Positions 13,601 to 24,200 of a DNA stretch of 64,000 nt are shown piece after piece. The translations under genes were made by a program, and so were the position numbers. The DNA is from Mikania micrantha (taxonomy: Eukaryota > Streptophyta > Magnoliopsida > Asterales > Asteraceae): contig CM018695.1 of NCBI GenBank assembly GCA_009363875.1, positions 18,882,755 through 18,946,754 on the forward strand, read 5' to 3'. Within the stretch, counting starts at the first letter, position 1. The number at the start of each line of letters is the position of its first letter. The notes under the pieces are model-generated. The model was not told the origin of the DNA and did not search any database. It saw only the letters and a list, made by a program, of their open reading frames with translations.

Positions 13601-16600
13601 GCCGCTAATCAAGAAATTTGAACCAAATATTGTGTCAAACCAGGCTCAATCGACGATTCCAAGGGTTATACAAACCCTGAGCTCTGATACCACTTGTTAG
13701 GTATTACATGGCGCAACAGAAACCGATTAACACATACACGCGCACAAAAGCAAAGAAACAGACACACGATACAACTTAGTTCGGTTGATGTGACCTACGA
13801 TTGCAACTAGGGATTATTTTATTGATTAAGTGTTGAATATTACAACTACATGACTATGCTTAATACATAAAATCAATTAGGTTAAAACACCCAATGGACG
13901 AGGATCTCCAAAAGGCCTTCTTAAACCTAACTATCCCCAACCAACTGTCAAGCAACAAAGATAATAGAAACAACACCTGAAGTTCATCATAAACTTGATC
14001 CTAACTGATCGTAACCGAGTTATGATCGAATTAAACTCATTGACGTTAATGATAATTGAAGCTTGTTCTCTCATCATGTTATTAACCAATTGGTAAATCA
14101 AAAAACACTTTATTCAAAGCTGATAGCTTTTCATACATACCTAACAAAGCTTTTAGCAGCCCACACATAGTTCTTTCGTACACAATGTTAAATGCCACAC
14201 TATTGGCCAACAAAAGCCTTACTCCCAAAGCTTTTCTATCGAGTATAACCTAATCTTTGGTAGACATCTTATCCGGTTTCTTTCCAAATGTCTGATATAT
14301 ATCCTTATGGTATAATAAATCTTCAATATGAATCTTCCAAAAACGAAAGTCTTGTCCATCAAACTTCTCGATCTTTTTATTCTGCCATATAGATATCATA
14401 ATTCTGACCCAAATAACAATAGAAGCCTTTTGAACCCTAATCAGCAGCAGATGGCTGCACTCTAAAAACTTCTAGTTGGAAACAAACTCACAGGAAACCT
14501 AATTGAAATCTGGTTGGAAACAAAATGCTTCTTAGTCAAAATCATATTGATCTAGTTAAAATCAAAGTGAACAGAACCCTAGCAGCAGGCAGTGGCGGGA
14601 GGTTCATGGGAACCCTAATCGGCTGTGAGCAACAACGGTGGACAGTTCTGTCAGATACCAAAAATGTGATCTGAGTTTAATCCAGGTGGACAGTTATGTC
14701 AGATACCTAAAATGTGATCTGAGTTTAATCCAACTGCGGCTGCTATCTGTTACCAGTCGAAACCCTAATCTTGTTCAATGACAACTTGTGTGGACGGATA
14801 TTGTCAGTGGCAGCGTGGTCCTGGTAGCAGGTATTTGACTGGTGGTGTGCGAGAGCCTGAGATCTGATACCAGCTGTTGAGGTTATCACACATACGCAAA
14901 CGCACTAAACAATAAACGAGAATCAGGACACAAGAACTTAACATGGTTCAATCGAGGTGCCTAATGTCCACAAGTTACAACTAGTGAGGTATTAATCAGG
15001 CGCTCCAAAAAACTACAATGTCTAGCCCTCAATTTATAATGATATACAAACAAAAGAACTTAAATTAGGCAACACGCCTAATTTACCTATTAGGTTAGGC
15101 CCGAATAAAAGTCTCCACAAAACCCAATAATTATTAGATAGTTTAATTATATTTTACATATTTATATTTTAGAGGGATTATTATGTAATTTTTTCTTCTA
15201 TATATTCTGATGTAATCTTCTCTTATTATTATTATTATGAAATACAATTACCAAGTTTATCTTGGTATCTTGGCTCTGAACCCTAATACTGCCGTCGATC
15301 ACCAGCCTCATCACGTTGCCGATTATCAATCGCCGATCAGATGTCGACGATCATCAGCAATTGAACCCTAATATTGCCGTCAATCATCAGCATCATCACT
15401 TCCGCCGATCATCTTCAGCGTGATCACCTATCATCACGTCGCCGATTACAAAATTTTTTCTCTCTCTTGCAATATCTGATTCACAATACAATGGCGATGC
15501 TTGCATCATTTACCACAGCTGAAAAGACTAATCACAATTCCCACAAGTTTGGATTTACTCTCTCATCTACAAATTATGGTTACAAGAAAACCATGATTCA
15601 ACCCCTCCTCATCACCAATATGTTGTTTGGTTACATTGATGGCTCTATTCCCACACCTGATCCCACCATCACTATTCCTTCAGCAAACAAAGACAGTCCC
15701 TCTCTCATTCAAACAAACCCGAATTATGATACCTGGTGATAGAGATTATAGCTATAATCTCTATCACCTGGGTGTCTAATGATGCCCACATTCGCATGTT
15801 ACTTCTCTCTACAATCTCTGAAGGTGCATTCCAACATGTCCAAGGCACTACCTCCAGGGAATTATGGCTGGCTTTGGAGCGTGTGTTTGCTCCCAACACA
15901 ACATCGAGAGAATACACGTTGAAACAAAAACTTCTCTGAATTTTGTAGAATACAATACTCTCAAGTCTACAATTTTGGCTCGTCAACATCCAACTGCCTT
16001 CTCTGAATTACATGGCCTTATATCTGATCATGACTATATGATCAAGAAACCAGAACCACCTTCGGCTCATGCTTTCCATACAACCATGAGTCGCCCTTCT
16101 CCCTCTTATGCCCCCAGCTTCTCCCATCCCTGCTGAAACAAGCTTGGTCTTCAAGTTCAACCTCAATCCTCCACATCTCATGCCATGTTTGCATCCCGTG
16201 GTCGTGGTCATGGCCGTGGCTATTCACAACGTGGTCATGGTCGCAACCCTCGCAGTTTCAACAACAATGTGAACCGTGGGCAATTTACTTGGGCTTCCAA
16301 CCATAATATGGTTTATGGCACCTGCAACAGATGTGGAATTGGACATATCCCTTCTCAATGTCCTCACCGTGATCCTACCACAATGCGCTCTCGACCACCA
16401 TCTGCTCACCATGCTGATTACCTCCCACATGAATCAACAGCCTGGTTGCCTGACACTGGCTCAAACAGCCATGTTGCATCTAATCTCCACAGCCTTGATC
16501 AATCAGAACCTTATTATGGTGAGGACTTTCTTCATGTTGGCGACGGTGAGGGTTTACCCATTTTACATATTGGTTCAACCAAAATTCACTTTCCCACCAA

Positions 16601-19600
16601 AACCTTCTCTGTTTCTAATATTCTTCATGTTCCATGTATTAAAAGAAACCTTCTTTCTGTTCAAAAGTTTTGTTCTGACAATAATGTTTACTTTGAATTT
16701 CACTCTATTTTTTTTATTGTGAAGGACAAAGTTACCCGCACCACCCTCCTCATGGGTCCAAGTGACAATGGGCTCTACTCCATTCATCTTCCACCACTGC
16801 ACAAACCCGCTCAAGTTGCCTTTTTCTATGGTTCGAGCTTCTTCGGACACATGGCATCAAAGACTTCGACACCCACATCCAGATCTTTTGAAATCTATGC
16901 TTTTTCAATTTTCTCTTCCTGTTAGTAATAAAAGTTTGAGTATTTCTTGTAATGCTTGTCATATGGGAAAATCCTCAAAACTTCATTTGTTACCTTCAAC
17001 ATTTAAAAGTGTTTCTGTTTTGGATTTAGTTGTTGGTGATGTTTGGGGACCTTCCCCTGTTAAATTTTCTAATGGTGATTCATATTTTCTACTTTGTGTT
17101 GATCATTTCACTCGTAACATGTGGATTTATCCTTTAAAACACAAATATGATGTATGCAATATTTTTTAACAATTTCATCTTATGGTTGAACGACAATTTC
17201 AAACCAAATTAAAATCGATTCAAACTGATTGGGGTGGTGAATATCGACCCCTCTCCTCATATTTTTCTTCACTTGGTGTTATTCACATGCTTTCCTGCCC
17301 TCACACCAGTGAGCAAAATGGGTTTGTTGAGCGACGCCACAGACATGTTGTCGAAACAGGCCTTACACTTCTTGCTCAGTCCAATGTTCCTAAGAAATTT
17401 TGGCACTTTGCCTTTGACACAGCCGTCTATCTGATCAACCGTATGCCATCGCGTACTTCCTCCAAAATCTATCCATTTGAACACATTTTTAAACGCACAC
17501 CTGATTTTCTTTTCTTCGTGTGTTTGGATGCCAATGCTATCCTCATTTACGGTCCTATAACTCTCACAAAATGGAGTTTAGGTCTTTTCCTAGCATTTTT
17601 CTTGGATACAGCACTTCGCATCATGGCTATCGTTGCCTTGACTTCAAAACCAACCGTCTTTACATAGCTCGACATGTTCGTTTTAATGAACACTTCTTCC
17701 CCTTTTCAAACCCACTAGCTCCAATCCCTATTCCTTCCTCACCCGATTCATGCATCTCCTCTTTTCCTATCCATTGCGACCCTACATCATCTTCGGACAT
17801 ACCTCCAACTTCTACACCCTTGCCTGCTTCATCACCTCCACCTACTCCCTCTACATTACCTTCGACATCCACTTCTGACCCTCCATCTCAATCATCTACT
17901 TCCACCTCGTCTCACCCAGCTCCTCCCCTTCAAACCTATCAAAGACGACACAAACAGCCCTCGAACCTTCCCACACCTGCCACCCGCACTCCTCCCACAA
18001 ATCTACGCCAAAATCCTCCTCAATCTAAACCCTACAATCCTTCAGCCTATACTACTACCACTGCCTCTCACCTCTCTGAGCCAACCACCTTCACGGCTGT
18101 CAACACTTGTCCTCAATGGCGTCAAGCCATGTCTGAGGAAGTCAAGGCTCTTATCACAAATGGAACCTGGACCTTGGTTCCACCTGTCCCAAATGCAAAT
18201 GTTGTTGATTGCAAATGGGTGTACAAGATTAAGGGCTTCAATCAGCAACAAAGTCTGCCAATTTCTCCATTCTCCAACAGAGAATCATTGGTCAGCGGTT
18301 AAACGCATTCTTCGATATCTTCAAGGCACTACAAATCATGGGCTTCTTATTCAACGATCCGCGTCTTTCACCCTGCATGCCTATACAGATGCAGACTTCT
18401 GATGATCGTCGCTCCACTGGGGTTATGCTATTTATTTTGGAAATAATCTTGTCTCCTGGTCTGCTCGGAAACAAAGGACAGTTTCTCGCTCTTCTACTGG
18501 GACAGTTTCTCGCTCTTCTACTGAATCTGAATACAAGGCCCTGGCAAATACAGTAGCTGAACTCACCTGGCTTGAAGCTCTTCTATGTGAACTCAATGTT
18601 GCAATGAAGTCCACTCCTGTTCTGTGGTGCGATAATCTTGGCGCCACTTATCTTTCTGCCAATGCAGTTTTTCATGCTCGCACAAAGCATATTGAGGTTG
18701 ATTTTCATTTCGTCGGGGAAAAAGTTGCTCAAGGGAAACTTCTGGTTCAATTTATCTCCACTCATGATCAAATTGCCGATGTCTTCACAAAGCCCTTACA
18801 CTCTGCATGATTTACTTCTTTACGGGACAAGCTACAGCTCCTTTCCCGGGCTTAGCTTGAGGGGGAATATTAGATAGTTTAATTATATTTTACATATTTA
18901 TATTTTAGAGGGATTATTATGTAATTATTTCTTCTATATATTTTGATGTAATCTTCTCTTATTATTATGAAATACAATTACCAAGTTTATCTACAATCAA
19001 CACATTCATAAGTAAAAAGAACGAAAATGACACATCTTCTTGTAACTAAATTTCTAACCTACAATAGATTATAGAAAAAAGGGGGCAAACATGCCTAACC
19101 TTAAACCACCAGAAGGACTTGCTGATCTAGACATAGGACCAAACGGGCTCAGATTTTTTGCCCTAGGACTTGTATTATTTGAGGTGGTTTCAGACGTTAA
19201 CATAGGAAAATCAGAATCTAGCGAATCTTCTGCGATAAGAAAATCATCCAACAACACATCTGTGAAACATGAAACAATCTAGTATTATGAAATAATACAT
19301 ACATTTGATGATACTCTCTTTCAAGTTACATGATATATTTAATGATAAAAGGGTATTCTGGGGACTAAAACTTACCTCCCCTAAGGCCGCCAAAGACATA
19401 TAGGCGACCGCCAACAGATGAAGCGGCATGCCTACCACGCCGCATCAGCTCCATAGAAGAATCATCGGTTTGACTAACCCTGCTATTGCCTGAAGAAGTC
19501 ACCATGCCATGTATATCCAACCAAACACCAGCAGCTGTGTCCAAAACTGTAAATATGCCATGATGACCATGATCAACATTTCATAGCGAAAATAAAGATC

Positions 19601-21241
19601 CGAATATAAATGATACGGATAAAAACATTCAGAGTTGGGATTTCATCAGTTCGGTTGCAATTTAAACAACCACATTCAATAAAAACTCACTCATAGCTAA
19701 GCTATTTAGAGGGTCTTGGAAGGGTCTTAGGATGTAGACAAACCTTACCTCTATCCCTAAGGATAGAAGACTCCTTCCAGTTTAGGTTTTTATTTGCATG
19801 AGTTAGGTTTCAATTTATCTTGTGAATAAATCAAAATTAACCTGCAACAGCAGCTTCACCATCTACTGCTCGTCCTCCTCTCAAAACACCTCCCGTAACA
19901 TGCAATCTAGCACCAACAAACACCTGATGACCAACAAATTGATTTTGTAAGCACATACTTCAAGAAAACTAATTGTTCAAGCTTTATAAATATTCATTGA
20001 GAGATGTACCGATTAAATAATTATTACTTACCGCAGCATGTTGGTATCTTGGTGATGGTGAAACTCCAGGTGCAAGTGTCCATTCCCATTGACCATTCTT
20101 ATGCATAAGCAATCCATAAGCATCTGCTAATGGCTGAAATGCAATACACAAACAAAACCAATAATTTCAAGGAAAATATATAGTATATAGTTTAATGACA
20201 TCATAATGATATATGCTCAAGTGGGAATTATAATGCCACCACATACCGTGCCTAAGTTATCTCTTCCACCACAAAGTAAAAACATACCATCTGCACGGGC
20301 ACTAGCAGTTGCATACCTGCAAATTGTAAGATACAAATATGGTAATTTTATATCTTAACCATTATACTCACTCTGGATGTATGTAGTTAACTACAAGCTT
20401 GTTTATTTTTATTCATAATTGATGCTTGATAAACAATAACTAGAACACTCAAAGTTGACATGATAATTTCTTTGTAACTTGAAAAATCATTTGGCTTGCT
20501 TTAGTCTTACTTATTAAGTTCTCTTTAAAATTACATTGAATATGTTTTAGCCTTAAAAGTCTAGCATTGGTATGGACTAGTTTTATAATTATACTTTGTT
20601 TTATAAATTATAATTGCAATCTTTGATCAATACATTTACAGCAATCATAGGATCTGGAAAGGGTAAATTGTAGGCAAACTTTACCTCTATTCAAGACTCT
20701 CGGCTCAAAAAATAAACATGTAAATATATGGTTCTATATAAGGATAGAAAGCTACCAATAACAAAAGAAATGACTGCATATATAATATCTTATGACAACA
20801 CATAGACGTAAAAGATTTAAAACAATCAGACGAATACACACAAAGTCCTCTTAAACCGTAGAATATCTTACCTAAGATACACCTGAGCTAAATCCACACC
20901 TTCCCCTAAAATTCCTAAAAATTAAAATTCAACATCTCCACCTTGGTTTTAAATTGTGAGATGCGCTCCGATGTGTTTGGGTCCAAAATCTTATGTGTGA
21001 TGTGTGAGATGATGCATTACGTGTGCAATGGAAAATATTTTAACTTATTTGCTTAAAAACACTGAAAACAAGATAAATAAATATATGCAATAGAAGTTCT
21101 AGGTACCACCAAAAAAATCTTTATGTGCAACCAAAATTAGCCCAACTCTAAATATACAAGAAGTAAGGATAGTATAAATAAATAATTATTAAAGTTACTT
21201 TTACAAGAAAAGAAGCTTTTTTTTCCCTTTTAATTATGTGT

Positions 21242-21273
<32 letters not shown>

Positions 21274-24200
21274 CTCAACTTTAAAGACAATGTAGATAGA
21301 ACAATATTAGGGTTTTTTTTAGTATTCAGTTGCCATCGTCTTTTACATCCTCTACAAGGATCTGACGACTCCAGGATTCTCAGCTTCTTCTCCAATGTTT
21401 CTCCAACTTACATCATCTCGAGGTAAGAACCAGCCATCTCCTCTTCTCCTCTAATTTCTTCAAGGTTTGCCCAACCCACTTCCAAATTAAAAATAATAAT
21501 AACAATAAGAATGGTGCGCATCATTTAAAAACCGTAAAATGTAGAATCTACCGCAATATGGTTGCATCATGTAACACAATGCAACAAGGGTTGTGATGAG
21601 CTCTAATCTTTGCATCCTCACAACATCACATCTTGCATGCAATCTAAAACCAAGATCTCCATGAACCCCATCCAGTAGTCTAACTGGCATTGTTGTTTGT
21701 ATCCTCTTTGCATGCCAAACCATATCAATTTCCCCTTCATTATCTTATCAGCTATAATAGTTAGTCATAACTTATCTCTAAAAACTTCATCTCTTATCAT
21801 AAACAACCTTGTGTGCCCTTACATCCATCTCAGCAGCCCAACCTTAACTACATCCATCTTGTGTGCCTATGTCTTCTTGATGGCCAATGGTCTATTCCAT
21901 ATAACATTGCAAGTCAAACAAACAACTTATAAAATTTTTCCTTTAACCTGGTGGAGAATTTCTTGTCACAAGATACCTCTATCGCAACCTTCCACTACAC
22001 CAACGTATTGGTATTCGATGTGCGACGTCACTATCAATGTTTGTATCATGATCCTAAATATTTAAACATAGTTGACCACATGCATGCATACTTACATATG
22101 TATGTAGGGCTATAAAGAACCCAACGTTTAGAAAACAATTCGGGTTCGTTTATGTTCGTTCGTTTAATAAATGAATGAACACGAACAAGAAATTCCGTTC
22201 GTTTAGTTAAATGAACGAACATGAACAGAGGTCGTGTTCGTTCATGTGTTTACGCGAACGTTCAATAAGGTGTTCATTTATGTTCAGTAACGTCCGTATA
22301 TGTTCATTTTTTATGTTTATTTGTAAAATATGTTTTATATTCTTACTTTTTTTATTTTTAGTTTAATACCAAAGCATTTAAATTAAAAATCCAGTCATTC
22401 GAAATTTGTTTGATGTTAAAAATATAGTAATTTGAAATTCATATCTTTGAAATAGTAATTTGTAGTAATTTCAATTATGATTATTATTTTTAATTTTTGT
22501 TATGTTTAAAAAAATTATTTTTGATTATTTATATTAAGTGCTTAACTTTAAGCTATTTATGTCTAATATTAAATGCTTATTTTTATTTTTAAAATAATAT
22601 GTGTCAGTTTATATTCATGAACAAGTTCAATTCCTTAATAAACGAACACAAACAAGATTTTTCATTCGGTAAGTGTTCGTGAACAAGTTAAAAGTTAAAC
22701 AAACGAACACGAACAAGCGCTCGTTCATGTTCGTTCGGTTCGTTTACAGGCTACAGCCCTATGTGTGTGTGTATATATTGTCATTGATTTAAGAGAAAAT
22801 TACCAGCAAAAAATGAGAGTAAATGCAAAACTCATATTAAAAAGCACGACCCTCTTTAAATGTAACATCGTATACATAAATAAATAGATACATATATACA
22901 CATATGTGTATGTATGAAGATCATTCTTTTAAGATAAAATTACCAGAAATATTCTGACGCTAAATACAAACCTCATATTAAAAGCATTACCCTCTTTAAA
23001 AGTTGGGTTTATGGAGTCTTCATTGGGCTCATTTATGAGAAGATTAAGAAAATCGGTATTGGGCCTATTTTTAAGCCCTTTTTTCTTGTTCAGCAAGTTG
23101 TAAACCCTAACTATGTCAACCCATGGACGTCGGTCACATCGAAGTCTGAACCACATTAAATCTCGTATTTGTTTGTTTTTTCTTATTGCATATTGTTTGT
23201 GTTTGTGTGTAAGTTTAAATAACAAGTGGTGTAGCTATAGCTCGAAACACACAAAAAAAACACAACGCAAGGAAGAGTTGCAATCTAAGGTTAGACAACG
23301 CCATCCCCAATCGGTCGTTGTCTTGTTCATGCTCCAATTGGCTTGGATCAGAAAAAATCAGTAAGTTTTCCTAAAGTTTTCCTAATTCACCAAGTTGAGA
23401 AACCATCGTCAGTTGATAAAGTTTTCCTAAGTGCTCGTTAACACAGATAAAAATGGAAGTTCAGTAACAATGCACATCAACAGTTTGAATTCAGTTTTGC
23501 CCATACTTGGTTTGGATGAGGTTCAGAATCTACTACAGTTATCTTCATTTCCTTATAGATGGTCAAGGACTGTTACAGCGATTACAAGTTCTATCAACGT
23601 TTTGATAGGATTCGGGATGTTATTCTGAGTGTAGACGTTTGATGAAGAAATTCAGGTAAATCTTCAAGTAAATTACAGTGGCGGACCCATAAATTTTTTT
23701 CATGGGAGGCGAAAAAAATTTTCATGGGAGGCTAAAATTTTTTATGCTCATTTAAGGATCGTTATATAATAATTTTTTTTTCTCCTCTGTTCAGATCTGG
23801 TTAGGTCGAATCGAGTCAAGTCATGCTAAAAAAAGACAATCAAACTAAATTTTATACATAAAAACATAATGAAAATACAATACATATAAAATTGTTCTTA
23901 TTCCTAGCAAAATGGGCGAGTTGGGTTGGGTAACGGGTCAAAACAGGTGCGGATCAAGATAGGTATTAAGCAAAATCAGTTTTGGTTTAAATGAGTCATT
24001 TTTAAAAAAACATCAATTTCGCTCAAGTTAAAATGAATTGTAATTTGTAACTAAACAAATAGTATAATTGAATATTTTTAGTGACTTTCTCATCAAATAT
24101 ATTATTGATATTTTTACCGGTTTGAATCTATTATATTCACATGCTTTTAAAGTTACTTATATTGACCGCATTATGTTACCCATTTCAACCCAAGATACAA

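Larger units (their letters stand above)
8472..13932 (-). mobile_element. Copia B: degenerate Ty1/copia element nested in copia A
   Basis: LTRs 8472-8734 and 13695-13932 both begin TGTTAGGTATTA and end AAACCTAAC(A/T). Beside the right LTR the minus strand reads AGTGGTATCAGAGCTC (tRNA-Met primer site); beside the left LTR is the complement of GAGTGGGAGATTG, a polypurine tract. Gag pieces lie at 13067-13258 and 12748-12969, and zinc-knuckle and protease-region pieces at about 9378-9790. Integrase, RT and RNase H are missing. Gypsy-like debris replaces the middle. Confidence 0.8.
4759..15129 (-). mobile_element. Copia A: degenerate Ty1/copia element, outer member of the intron 11 nest
   Basis: Two diverged LTRs, 4759-5022 and 14875-15129, both begin TGTTG(T/A)GGTTA and end near AACCCA(G/A)(C/T)A on the plus strand. 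Next to the right LTR the minus strand reads TGGTATCAGATC, a tRNA-Met primer site, so transcription ran leftwards. Next to the left LTR is a purine tract (complement of AATCTCACACTTGAAGG). A gag remnant lies at 14080-14400. The host flanks are ATCAT and, once copia C is removed, ATCAA, a likely 5-bp duplication. Most of pol is gone and the interior is filled by later insertions. Confidence 0.72.
15491..18810 (+). pseudogene. Copia C gag-pol pseudogene
   Basis: Starts MAMLASFTTAEKTNHNS. Gag is interrupted at 15737 by a 30-bp insertion giving a stop after NPNYDTW. Beyond it come gag (HIRMLLLSTISEGAFQHV), a zinc knuckle (CNRCGIGHIPSQCPHR, about 16320), the protease site (WLPDTGSNSH, about 16445), pre-integrase (WHQRLRHPHPDLLK), integrase (DHFTRNMWIY, SIQTDWGGEY, HTSEQNGFVERRHR) and the RT start (QWRQAMSEEVKALITNGTW). 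RT is deleted near 18240: it jumps from KWVYKIKGFNQQ to the RNase H part (KRILRYLQGTTNHG) without a YVDD motif. RNase H ends at VFTKPLHSA. Several frameshifts occur between blocks. Confidence 0.85.
15132..18992 (+). mobile_element. Copia C: Ty1/copia element with short LTRs and a deleted RT
   Basis: LTRs 15132-15262 (131 bp) and 18868-18992 (125 bp) start TATTAGATAGTTTAATTATA and end CCAAGTTTATCT; the length difference is mainly ATT repeat units. A purine tract (GAGGGGGAA) precedes the 3' LTR, and a TTGGTATC primer site follows the 5' LTR. Flanks ATAAT and ACAAT differ by one base. The element sits at the very end of copia A's LTR. Its gag-pol is broken and lacks the RT core, so it is defective. 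Confidence 0.85.

Noticed and set aside
13681..13694. Sequence complementary to the 3' end of tRNA-Met (also at 14862, 54693, 60470 and 63485)
   Set aside because: Only 12-16 bases are present, next to LTRs or repeat modules. They are primer-binding sites, not tRNA genes.
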